Shown piece by piece: positions 1-6,371 of a DNA stretch of 11,167 bases. The position numbers were made by a program, and so were the translations under genes. Every line of letters begins with the position of its first letter. Position 1 is the stretch's first letter. The notes below the pieces were generated by a model. That model saw only the letters and a list, made by a program, of their open reading frames with translations, was not told where the DNA came from and made no database searches. This DNA comes from Anaerolinea sp. GTDB lineage: Bacteria > Chloroflexota > Anaerolineae > JAAEKA01. The stretch spans positions 1-11,167 of the forward strand of contig JACSRL010000298.1 in NCBI GenBank assembly GCA_014879765.1, written 5' to 3'.

Positions 1-1
1 T

Positions 2-109
2 CTCTTTGCGTTGGCGCCGCGCCTGGATGCTTCCTGGCGCGGTTTTTATTTTGGCTACTTTAGCAGCCACCGCCGCGCGCCCCACGCCCAGCCTGACCCG
101 ACGCCTTGA
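2..109 (+). CDS. Possible 3' end of an upstream gene (partial, frame uncertain)
   Basis: The left edge is open in two + frames and I cannot tell which, if either, is real. The frame from base 2 ends with TGA at 107-109 and gives a 35-residue tail rich in aromatic and basic residues (RGFYFGYF followed by HRRAPH). The frame from base 3 runs to TAG at 153-155 and contains a hydrophobic stretch (MLPGAVFILATLAATAA) like a membrane segment, but its stop falls in the loop of the hairpin at 138-169. I prefer the first because its stop lies 28 bases before that hairpin, as expected for a gene followed by its terminator. The family is not recognisable from so short a tail. If the hairpin at 17-47 is a true terminator, neither frame is coding. 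Confidence 0.25.
   Translation, partial: LFALAPRLDASWRGFYFGYFSSHRRAPHAQPDPTP
17..47 (+). terminator. Terminator-like hairpin with T-run
   Basis: CCGCGCC (17-23) pairs perfectly with GGCGCGG (36-42) across a 12-base loop and is followed at once by TTTTTATTTT. The shape is that of an intrinsic terminator on the + strand. It would lie inside either possible upstream reading frame, so it is either a real terminator of a gene ending before the window or a chance structure within a coding tail. Confidence 0.4.
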
Positions 110-137
110 CCCAACGATGAGCCAGGAGACCGATCAG

Positions 138-169
138 AAAGCGTGGAGCGCATAGCCCACGCTTTTTTT
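138..169 (+). terminator. Intrinsic terminator of the upstream unit
   Basis: AAAGCGTGG (138-146) pairs perfectly over 9 bp with CCACGCTTT (157-165). The loop is 10 bases and the 3' arm runs into seven Ts (163-169). This is a good Rho-independent terminator and probably isolates the aromatic cluster from whatever lies to the left. Confidence 0.65.
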
Positions 170-191
170 ATGTGTGTGGGTTGCGAGCGCC

Positions 192-460
192 GAGTGCGTG
201 ATGCGTGACCGGAAGCGCGGGCGTTGGCTCTGAGTCACGTGTTGCACGGAGTGCGTGATGCGTGACGAGTGATGCGTGACCGGAAGCGCGGGCGTTGGCT
301 TTGAGTCATGTGTTGCACGGAGTGCGTGATGCGTGACGAGTGATGCGTGACCGGAATCGCGGGCGTTGGCTCTGAGTCACGTTTCACGTTTCACGTTTCA
401 CGTTTCACGCATCACATACCCGGAAACCCCTCCCACCATTCCGGTCACGAGTCACGCATT
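192..460. repeat. 71-bp tandem repeat and heptamer array in the spacer before the CM-PDT gene
   Basis: Two full 71-bp units start at 241 and 312 and are preceded by a partial, shorter copy from about 192. They share GTTGCACGG, GCGTGATGCGTGAC and GCGGGCGTTGGCT and differ by a few substitutions. From about 374 to 415 the spacer turns into the opposite strand sense of the same motifs: GTTTCAC repeated, then GCATCAC. Further copies (GTCACGCATTACGCATTA) run right up to the ribosome binding site at 468-472. Left and right parts are therefore inverted relative to each other and could fold together. I see no gene in 172-477. Confidence 0.8.
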
Positions 461-477
461 ACGCATTAGGAGTTACT

Positions 478-1794
478 ATGCCCTGTCGAGGCGTGCGCGG
501 CGCTACTACTGTCGATGACAACTCATCGGAAGCGATTCTCCGGGAAACCCGACGGATGCTGGCGCTGCTGATCCACTTGAACGATATCCAGCCTGAGGAT
601 GTGACCAGCGTGATCTTTTCCACGACGCGCGATCTGACGGCCGAGTACCCAGCGCTGGCCGCGCGCCAGCTCGGCTGGCTGGACGCGGCGCTGATGTGCG
701 GCCACGAGATGGACGTGCCCGGCGGGCTGGCCCGCTGCGTGCGGGTGCTGATCAACTGGAACACCGACAAGAACCCGCGCGACATCGTCCCGGTCTACCT
801 GCGCGGCGCGCGCAACCTGCGGCCCGACAAGGCCGCGCTGCCGCCGATGGACAACGAAGACCTGGACAGCTGGATCCAGCAACAGGTCGATCACTGGCGC
901 GACCAAAAATCAGCCAAGAAGGAGATACGCATGAAGATCGTCGCTTTTCAAGGGGAGCACGGCGCCTTCTCCGAGCAAGCCGCGCGCCAACACTTCGGCG
1001 CGGACATCGTCACGCTGCCCTGCGCGGCCTTCGAGGGCATCTTTGCCGCCATCGACGCGGGCGAGGCCGATTTCGGCGTGCTGCCGGTGGAGAACTCGCT
1101 GGCCGGCTCCATCAACCGCGCCTACGACCTGCTGCTGGAGCATGACCTGCGGGTTTGGGGCGAGATTCTGCTGCGGGTGCGCCACAACCTGCTGGCGCCG
1201 GCCGGCACGACGCTGGAGCAGGTCCACACCGTGCGCTCCCACCCCCAGGCGCTGGCCCAGTGCGAGCATTGGCTCAACCAGCGCGGGCTGAAGGCTGTCC
1301 CCTGGTATGACACCGCGGGCAGCGCCAAGGAACTGGCGGCCAACCCGGAGCGGGGCGTGGCCGCCATTGCCAGCCGTCTGGCGGCCGAGACCTATGGCCT
1401 GGCGGTGCTGGCCAGCGGCATCGAGGACCTGGCCTGGAACTACACCCGCTTCTTCGTCATCGGTCGCGGCGAGCCGCCCATCACAGCCAAGGCCAAGAGC
1501 TCGCTGGTCTTCTCCGTCACCCACGAGCCGGGCTCGCTGGTGGCCTGCCTGAACGAATTCTCCAGCCGCGGCATCAACCTGACCAAGATCGAAAGCCGGC
1601 CGCGGCGCAACCGCCCCTGGCACTACGTCTTCTATCTGGACTTCGACGGCCACTGGCAAGACCCGGCCTGCCAGCAGGCGCTGGTCAGCCTGCTGGCCCG
1701 CGCCGCCTTTGTCAAGCTGCTGGGCTCCTACCCCGCAGCCGAGATGCCGGCGGCCAACGGCGAGGCCGGGCAGAGCGAGCTGTTGCAGATTTAA
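478..1794 (+). CDS. pheA: Chorismate mutase (AroH type) - prephenate dehydratase - ACT fusion
   Basis: Converts chorismate to prephenate and prephenate to phenylpyruvate, the phenylalanine branch. Residues 1-130 match the trimeric Bacillus AroH fold: RGVRGATTV at the N-terminus and equivalents of the AroH active-site residues at R7, Y57, R63, C74, E77, R89 and Y107. Residues 152-330 are a prephenate dehydratase with GEHGAFSE, LPVENSLAGS and the catalytic TRF motif (323-325). Residues about 341-416 are an ACT domain with GSLVACL and ESRP (372-375), the phenylalanine-binding motifs, so feedback inhibition by Phe is expected. The usual P-protein fuses an AroQ-type mutase, not AroH. The joint is odd: a strong Shine-Dalgarno and ATG lie inside the gene at 919-933, and the dehydratase part alone (287 residues) has the normal length of a free enzyme. 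Start: ATG 478 with AGGAG 5 bases upstream. Confidence 0.93.
   Translation: MPCRGVRGATTVDDNSSEAILRETRRMLALLIHLNDIQPEDVTSVIFSTTRDLTAEYPALAARQLGWLDAALMCGHEMDVPGGLARCVRVLINWNTDKNPRDIVPVYLRGARNLRPDKAALPPMDNEDLDSWIQQQVDHWRDQKSAKKEIRMKIVAFQGEHGAFSEQAARQHFGADIVTLPCAAFEGIFAAIDAGEADFGVLPVENSLAGSINRAYDLLLEHDLRVWGEILLRVRHNLLAPAGTTLEQVHTVRSHPQALAQCEHWLNQRGLKAVPWYDTAGSAKELAANPERGVAAIASRLAAETYGLAVLASGIEDLAWNYTRFFVIGRGEPPITAKAKSSLVFSVTHEPGSLVACLNEFSSRGINLTKIESRPRRNRPWHYVFYLDFDGHWQDPACQQALVSLLARAAFVKLLGSYPAAEMPAANGEAGQSELLQI
919..933 (+). promoter_or_regulatory. Internal Shine-Dalgarno and ATG at the CM/PDT junction
   Basis: AAGGAG (919-924), six bases, then ATG (931-933), in frame with the upstream mutase. 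It begins exactly where a stand-alone prephenate dehydratase would start (MKIVAFQGEHG). The site is stronger than that of most other genes in the window. It implies either a recent loss of the aroH stop codon or production of both the fusion and a free dehydratase. Confidence 0.7.
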
Positions 1795-1795
1795 C

Positions 1796-1977
1796 GTAAT
1801 GCGTAATGCGTAACTCGTAACTCAGAATGGACTACCTTGTGTGTAGACTCCGGAATACAGGGTTACGCATCACGCCCTGTGGTGTCTCTCAGCAGTGCCA
1901 ACTCATGGCGAGCAGCCCGAACCACGCACACAACGGAGTCCATTCCGGGTTACGCATTACTCGTTACTCGTTATTCA
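1796..1977. repeat. Inverted heptamer arms and MITE-like inverted repeat between pheA and the first DAHP synthase
   Basis: The left arm holds GTAATGC twice and GTAACTC twice (1796-1823), beginning one base after the pheA stop. The right arm (about 1949-1977) carries the same units on the other strand (TTACGCATTACTCG...). Just inside the arms, 1826-1843 and 1927-1944 form an 18-bp inverted repeat with 16 matches. ACAGGG/CCCTGT is nested within. The short open frame across this spacer looks non-coding. Confidence 0.65.
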
Positions 1978-2013
1978 TGACGCACCACCCCATTCCGCAA
2001 AGCAGGTGATCTT

Positions 2014-3027
2014 ATGATCGTTATCATGAAACAAGGCGCAACCGCGGCCGAGATCGGGGCCGTCATCGCCCGAGTTGAAGAGCTGGGGCTGACGCCTCAT
2101 CCCATCTACGGAGAGAACCACACCGTGATCGCGGTGGTGGGCGAGGCGGTGGCGCTGGAGCCCGATGTCTTCCAGGCCATGGGCGGCGTGGAGACCGTCA
2201 CCCGCATCGGCCATCAGTTCAAGCTGGCCAGCCGTCAAGCCAAGGCCGAGGACACGGTGATCGCGTTCAACGGAACGACCATCGGCGGCCGCAAGCTGGT
2301 GGTGATGGCCGGCCCGTGCAGCGTGGAAAGCCGCAGCCAACTGCTGGAGACGGCGCAGGCGGTGAAAGAGGCCGGCGCACGGCTGCTGCGCGGCGGCGCC
2401 TACAAGCCGCGCACCTCCCCCTACGCTTTCCAGGGCATGGGGCTGAAAGGGCTGGAGCTGCTGGCCGAGGCCAGGGAAGTCACCGGTCTCAAGATAGTCA
2501 CCGAGGTGATGACCCCCGAGGCGGTGCCGCTGGTCAGCCAATACGCCGACATCTTGCAGATCGGCGCGCGCAACATGCAGAACTATGGCCTGCTCAACGC
2601 GGTGGGCCGCACCCAGCGCCCGGTGCTGCTCAAGCGCGGCATGATGAGCACCATCCAGGAGCTGCTCATGTCGGCCGAGTACATCATGTCCAACGGCAAC
2701 TACAGGGTGATGCTGTGCGAGCGGGGCATCCGCACCTTCGAGCCGATGACCCGCAACACCTTCGACCTGAACGCGGTGCCGCTGCTCAAGCAGCTCAGCC
2801 ACCTGCCGGTAATCGCCGATCCCAGCCACGGCACCGGCCGCTGGGACCTGGTGGCGCCCATGGCCAAGGCCTCCATCGCCTGCGGCGCCGATGGCCTGAT
2901 CATCGAGGTGCATCCTCACCCCGAAGTCGCGGTCTCCGACGGCGCGCAGAGCCTCAAGCCGGAGAAATTCGCCCAGATGATGGCTGAGCTGAGGCCGTTG
3001 GCGGAGGCGTTGGGCCGCGAGCTGTGA
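2014..3027 (+). CDS. aroF: 3-deoxy-D-arabino-heptulosonate 7-phosphate (DAHP) synthase, class I-beta, copy 1
   Basis: Condenses phosphoenolpyruvate and erythrose 4-phosphate, the entry step of the shikimate pathway, in the cytoplasm. The 337 residues match the Thermotoga maritima type: a ferredoxin-like regulatory domain (about 1-70) before the TIM-barrel catalytic domain. Visible motifs are AGPCSVES, LRGGAYKPRTSPY, QIGARNMQN, LLKRGMM (K207) and DPSH. The metal ligands C102, H272, E298 and D309 fall at the same numbers as in the T. maritima enzyme. In the regulatory domain H29 is kept, but the position of the Thermotoga tyrosine-sensing Ser31 is Ile. The gene aligns without gaps to the next DAHP synthase (207/337 identical by my hand count). 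ATG 2014 has AGGTGAT at 2004-2010. The TGA stop lies inside the first GTGAAAC heptamer of the following array. Confidence 0.95.
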   Translation: MIVIMKQGATAAEIGAVIARVEELGLTPHPIYGENHTVIAVVGEAVALEPDVFQAMGGVETVTRIGHQFKLASRQAKAEDTVIAFNGTTIGGRKLVVMAGPCSVESRSQLLETAQAVKEAGARLLRGGAYKPRTSPYAFQGMGLKGLELLAEAREVTGLKIVTEVMTPEAVPLVSQYADILQIGARNMQNYGLLNAVGRTQRPVLLKRGMMSTIQELLMSAEYIMSNGNYRVMLCERGIRTFEPMTRNTFDLNAVPLLKQLSHLPVIADPSHGTGRWDLVAPMAKASIACGADGLIIEVHPHPEVAVSDGAQSLKPEKFAQMMAELRPLAEALGREL

Positions 3028-3306
3028 AACGTGAAACGTGAAACGTGATCGGAAGGCTCTTCCGCGATACGGGATTTGGTTCTGACATCACGCAACACGC
3101 ATCACGTTTCACGCATCACGCATCACGCATCACGCATCACGCATCACGCAACTCCGCATCACGCATCACGCATCACGTTTCACGCAACACGCATCACGCA
3201 TCACGCAACTCCGCATCACGCATCACGTTTCACGCATCACGTTTCACGCATCACGCATCACGCATCACGCAACACCGTATCACGCATCACGTTTCACGCA
3301 TCACTT
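3024..3306. repeat. Heptamer repeat array between the two DAHP synthase genes
   Basis: GTGAAAC occurs three times from 3024, overlapping the stop codon of the upstream gene. After about 37 bases of other sequence, roughly thirty units of the inverse sense follow (3086-3306): mainly CGCATCA and CGTTTCA, with CGCAACA and CGCAACT variants. Single-base phase slips occur at CGCAACTCCGCATC. Because seven is not a multiple of three, all frames read as a seven-residue repeat (HHASRIT-like) and give spurious open frames. A further short stretch up to 3329 precedes the ribosome binding site of the next gene. Confidence 0.9.
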
Positions 3307-3343
3307 GCATTGAATTTCACAGGCAAATCAGGAGACTTGTGGT

Positions 3344-4357
3344 ATGATCATCGTTATGAGGGCGCATGCCAGTTCCGCACAGATCGAACATGTCACCAGC
3401 CGCATCGACGCGCTGGGCTTTGAGGTTCACCTCAGCCAGGGCGCCGAGCGCACCATCATCGGCGTCATCGGCGACGAACGACCGCTGGATCGCGCCATGT
3501 TCGAGGTGATGGATGGGGTCGAGCGCACCATCTCGATCCTGCCCCCCTACAAGCTGGCCAGCCGCGAGTGGCGGCCGGAGGGCAGCGTGATCCCGGTGGG
3601 CGATGGCGCGGTGGGCGGCCCGCGCCTGGCCATGATCGCCGGCCCGTGCAGCGTGGAGAGCCGCGGCCAACTGCTGGAGATCGCGCACGCGGTCAAAGAG
3701 GCCGGCGCGACCATGCTGCGCGGCGGCGCGTTCAAGCCGCGCAGCTCCCCCTACACCTTCCAGGGGCTGGGCGTCGAAGGGCTAGAGCTGCTGGCCGAGG
3801 CGCGGGAGGCCACCGGCCTGCCCATCGTCACCGAGGTCATGGCGCCTGACAAGGTGGAGCTGGTGGCCGAATTCGCCGACGTCTTGCAGATCGGCGCGCG
3901 CAACATGCAGAACTACCCGCTGCTCCAGGCCGTGGGCAAGACCCGTATGCCGGTGCTGCTCAAGCGCGGCATGATGAGCACCATCGAGGAGCTGCTCATG
4001 TCGGCCGAATACATCCTGGCCGGCGGCAACTATCAGGTCATGCTGTGCGAGCGGGGCATCCGCACCTTCGAGACCTACACCCGCAACACCACCGACATCA
4101 ACGCCATCGCGGCCCTGAAACAGCTCAGCCACCTGCCGGTGATCGGCGACCCCAGCCACAGCACCGGCAAATGGCCGCTGGTCATTCCCGTGGCGCGCGC
4201 CATGGTGGCGACCGGCGTCGATGGGCTGATGGTCGAGGTGCATCACGACCCTGAACATGCCCTCTCCGACGGCGCGCAAAGCCTCAAGCCGGAGCGCTTC
4301 GCCGCGCTGGTGCAGGAGACGCGACGCATCGCCGAGGCGGTGGGGCGGGCGGTGTGA
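3344..4357 (+). CDS. aroF: 3-deoxy-D-arabino-heptulosonate 7-phosphate (DAHP) synthase, class I-beta, copy 2
   Basis: Second enzyme for the first shikimate step, also 337 residues and aligned end to end with copy 1. Catalytic motifs AGPCSVES, LRGGAFKPRSSPY, LLKRGMM and DPSH, and metal ligands C102, H272, E298 and D309, are intact. By hand count the first 70 residues share only 24 identities with copy 1, while residues 101-337 share 171 of 237, so the regulatory domain has diverged much faster than the barrel. This copy keeps both H29 and S31, the pair that contacts tyrosine in the T. maritima enzyme, so tyrosine feedback is plausible here. ATG 3344 is preceded by AGGAG (3330-3334). The stop codon again lies within the first GTGAAGC heptamer downstream. 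Tandem duplication followed by regulatory specialisation is the likely history. Confidence 0.95.
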   Translation: MIIVMRAHASSAQIEHVTSRIDALGFEVHLSQGAERTIIGVIGDERPLDRAMFEVMDGVERTISILPPYKLASREWRPEGSVIPVGDGAVGGPRLAMIAGPCSVESRGQLLEIAHAVKEAGATMLRGGAFKPRSSPYTFQGLGVEGLELLAEAREATGLPIVTEVMAPDKVELVAEFADVLQIGARNMQNYPLLQAVGKTRMPVLLKRGMMSTIEELLMSAEYILAGGNYQVMLCERGIRTFETYTRNTTDINAIAALKQLSHLPVIGDPSHSTGKWPLVIPVARAMVATGVDGLMVEVHHDPEHALSDGAQSLKPERFAALVQETRRIAEAVGRAV

Positions 4358-4386
4358 AGCGTGAAACGTGAAGCGTGAAGCGTGAG
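4354..4386. repeat. Short heptamer array at the stop of the second DAHP synthase
   Basis: GTGAAGC, GTGAAAC, GTGAAGC, GTGAAGC and a partial GTGAG follow without a gap, with the gene's TGA embedded in the first unit. The sense is the same as at the stop of copy 1. No inverse arm follows here; the 39-bp repeat comes instead. Confidence 0.8.
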
Positions 4387-4404
4387 ATTTCCTGAGTTCA
4401 TGCT

Positions 4405-4522
4405 CCTGCCCACCCACGCCGCTCAGGCCGGTCTCCGACCGAGCCTGCCCACCCACACTGCTCAGGCCGGTCTCCGACCGAGCCTGCCCACCCACACTGC
4501 TCAGGCCGGTCTCCTGACCGAG
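4405..4522. repeat. Three tandem 39-bp units with a palindromic core
   Basis: Units start at 4405, 4444 and 4483. The first two are 39 bp; the third is 40 bp because of one inserted T in the loop. Each holds a hairpin: CAGGC-CGGTC, loop TCC, GACCG, one unpaired A, then GCCTG (first copy 4424-4447). The same core recurs at 11102-11167 inside rqcH with CTGGC/GCCAG as outer stem. An open frame crosses the units (AQAGLRPSLPTHT-like) but has no other support as a gene. Confidence 0.85.
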
Positions 4523-4538
4523 CCTGTCCCCAGAAAAA

Positions 4539-5372
4539 ATGCTCACATCAATCATCAATCGCGTCATCTATCAACCTGGCATGACCGTGGCTGATGTTCA
4601 GTTTACGCCGGCCGCGCTGTCGTTTCGCTTTGAAGATATCCAACTGATCGCCGCCGATGGTGTGAAGATCACAGGCTGGTACATACTGGCGCCTAACCCG
4701 CGCGGCGCAGTGCTCTACCTGCACGGCAATGCTGGCAATCGTCGTGACTGGGCGCAGGTTGCACCTGAGTTCATCGACCGGGGCTATAACCTTTTCATTC
4801 TCGACTATCGAGGCTATGGTGAGAGCGAAGGGAAGCCCAGTGAAAAGGGACTCTACCTGGACGGTGAAGCCGCGTGGAATTGGCTGACAGCGCGGGCGCA
4901 ACTGGATCGGATCCCCGCCTATGTGCTAGGGAAGTCGTTGGGCAGCGGCGTGGCCAGCTATCTGGCCGCGCGGCAGGCGCCAGCAGGTCTGATCCTGGAC
5001 AGCGCGTTCACGGCCATGCATGATCTGATCGCGATTCATGCACGTTGGCTGCCGCGTGTCTTGACGCCAAAACTATACGATACGCTGAGCAGAATTGGAA
5101 CCATAACCTGCCCTACCTTGGTGATTCATGGCGAGCGAGATGATCTGGTTCCCTTGCTTCATGGCCTGACTCTTTATCGCAGCTTGCGCGCCCCTAAGGC
5201 TTTGGCGATCATCCCTGGCGCTGGCCACAACGACATCGATGCGTTTGACGAGTACCATCGTTGGGTCTTTAGCTTTTTGAGTCGACCGCTGCATTTCGTT
5301 CAAACTGCACAGGACATATCTGAAAGCGCCCTGGCGTCACACTGGCAAACGAGGAAGCATGGCAGCGTCTAA
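4539..5372 (+). CDS. Alpha/beta hydrolase, BEM46/ABHD13-like
   Basis: A serine hydrolase of unknown substrate. The 277-residue product shows the alpha/beta hydrolase pattern: LYLHGNAGN (oxyanion strand-turn, about 58-66), ILDYRGYGESEG, the nucleophile elbow GKSLGSG, VIHGERDDLVP carrying the acid residue, and GAGHND with the catalytic His. No signal peptide or clear membrane segment is seen. Base composition is visibly less GC-rich than in the aro genes, there is no good Shine-Dalgarno before ATG 4539, and nothing ties it to aromatic synthesis, so it looks like an insertion into the cluster. The last 25-30 residues after FSFLSR exceed what the fold needs. The gene overlaps the start of tyrA by 14 bases, suggesting translational coupling. 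A later start at ATG 4581 would remove an N-terminal segment (RVIYQPG) that looks typical of the family. Confidence 0.85.
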   Translation: MLTSIINRVIYQPGMTVADVQFTPAALSFRFEDIQLIAADGVKITGWYILAPNPRGAVLYLHGNAGNRRDWAQVAPEFIDRGYNLFILDYRGYGESEGKPSEKGLYLDGEAAWNWLTARAQLDRIPAYVLGKSLGSGVASYLAARQAPAGLILDSAFTAMHDLIAIHARWLPRVLTPKLYDTLSRIGTITCPTLVIHGERDDLVPLLHGLTLYRSLRAPKALAIIPGAGHNDIDAFDEYHRWVFSFLSRPLHFVQTAQDISESALASHWQTRKHGSV

Positions 5373-6270
5373 CTATGTGTCCGGTAAACCGCTCTCCGCC
5401 TGCACCATCGCCATCGCCGGCCTCGGCCTGATGGGCGGGTCGTTGGGATTGGCGCTGCGCGGCCAGGTGCGGCGGGTCATCGGCATCGCCCGCCGCGCTG
5501 AGACGGTGCAACAGGCGCTGGACATGGGCGCCATCGACGCCGGCTGTACGACGCTGGCCGAGGGCGCGGCCGAGGCTGACATCATCGTGCTGGCCACGCC
5601 GGTCAGCGTCATCCTGGCGCAGATCGAGGAGCTGGGCCGGCTGGCTGGCCAGGGCCGCCTGCGCGAGGGCGTGGTGGTCACCGACATGGGCAGCAGCAAG
5701 GCGCAGATCTGCGCCGCGCTGGAGCGTCTACCGGCCAGCGTGCAGCCCATCGGCGCCCATCCCATGTGCGGCAAGGAGACGTCGGGGCTGGAGGTGGCTG
5801 AGGCCACGCTCTATCAGGGCGCGCCCTTCGTTCTCTGCCCACTGCCGCGCACCGCGCCGCAGACCCTTCATCTGATGGGCGAGCTGGCGCGGGCTGTGGG
5901 CGGCTGGCCGCTGGAGCTAGACCCCCTGCGTCACGACCGGCTGGCCGCGGCCATCAGCCACGGCCCCTATCTGGCCAGCCTGGCCGCCTTCGCCGCGGCC
6001 AACGACATGGCCGCGGGCGACGAGCTGGCCTGGCGGCTGGCCGCGGGCGGCTTCCGCTCCACCGTCCGTCTGGCCGGCAGCGACCCCACCATGATGGCCG
6101 ACATCCTGCTCAGCAACCGCGCCGCCGTGCTGGCGCAGATCCAACAACTGCAAAGCCACCTGGCCCACGTGGCCGCGCTGCTGACCGCCGACGACGCCGC
6201 CGCCCTACGCGATCTGGCCGCCTCCACCCGCGCCGCGCGCAGCCTGTTCCTGGATCAGTACGGAGGGTGA
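5359..6270 (+). CDS. tyrA: Prephenate/arogenate dehydrogenase
   Basis: Oxidative decarboxylation of prephenate (to 4-hydroxyphenylpyruvate) or arogenate (to tyrosine); the substrate cannot be decided from sequence. Of the 303 residues, 16-30 hold the Rossmann glycine motif GLGLMGGSLG. DMGSSK lies at 109-114, GAHPMCGKETSG with the active-site H134 at 132-143, ISHGPYLAS at 199-207 and GFRSTVRLAGSDPTMMADI at 231-249 with the substrate-binding Arg (R237). The end of the second Rossmann strand reads GIARRAE, with no acidic residue but two Arg, which resembles NADP-dependent TyrA rather than NAD-dependent enzymes. There is no ACT or mutase domain. Start: ATG 5359 with GAGGA closely upstream, inside the end of the hydrolase gene; 100 bases, mostly repeat, separate it from aroA. 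Confidence 0.93.
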   Translation: MAASNYVSGKPLSACTIAIAGLGLMGGSLGLALRGQVRRVIGIARRAETVQQALDMGAIDAGCTTLAEGAAEADIIVLATPVSVILAQIEELGRLAGQGRLREGVVVTDMGSSKAQICAALERLPASVQPIGAHPMCGKETSGLEVAEATLYQGAPFVLCPLPRTAPQTLHLMGELARAVGGWPLELDPLRHDRLAAAISHGPYLASLAAFAAANDMAAGDELAWRLAAGGFRSTVRLAGSDPTMMADILLSNRAAVLAQIQQLQSHLAHVAALLTADDAAALRDLAASTRAARSLFLDQYGG

Positions 6271-6311
6271 CGAGTAGATCAAGTAGACAAGCGATAAGTT
6301 GTGGATGACAA

Positions 6312-6371
6312 GTCACCCTGTCACCCCCTCATCCTGTCACCCTGTCACCCCCTCACCCTGTCACCCTGTCA
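6312..6371. repeat. Octamer array running into the aroA start codon
   Basis: Seven consecutive 8-bp units (GTCACCCT, GTCACCCC, CTCATCCT, then the same trio with one change, then GTCACCCT) have a 24-bp super-period. The last partial unit GTCA shares its A with the aroA ATG. The array lengthens the aroA open frame upstream by 24 codons reading as a HPVTPS-type repeat; I treat that as untranslated. No Shine-Dalgarno is visible before the ATG. Confidence 0.85.

Noticed and set aside
117..169. Leader peptide and attenuator before pheA (12-codon frame with one Trp overlapping the terminator)
   Set aside because: No run of Phe, Tyr or Trp codons, no alternative anti-terminator pairing seen, and 300 bases of repeats separate it from the gene.
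910..1659. Long minus-strand frames opposite the aro genes (for example 910-1659, 1975-2919, 6353-7549)
   Set aside because: Typical antisense shadows in GC-rich coding DNA; compositions are arbitrary and each overlaps a well-supported + strand gene.
1827..2009. 60-residue open frame between pheA and the first DAHP synthase
   Set aside because: Made largely of repeat arms and an inverted repeat, no ribosome binding site, no protein-like composition.
3045..3423. Overlapping open frames reading as a seven-residue HHASRIT-like repeat
   Set aside because: They are the translation of the heptamer array; the 7-bp period opens every frame, and they run into the DAHP synthase gene out of frame.
4382..4594. 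70-residue open frame across the 39-bp repeats
   Set aside because: Translation of the palindromic repeat; it overlaps the hydrolase start in another frame and has no ribosome binding site.
6299..6370. Upstream start for aroA adding 24 residues
   Set aside because: The extension is the octamer array; homologous enzymes begin a few residues before the GDKS motif, consistent with ATG 6371.
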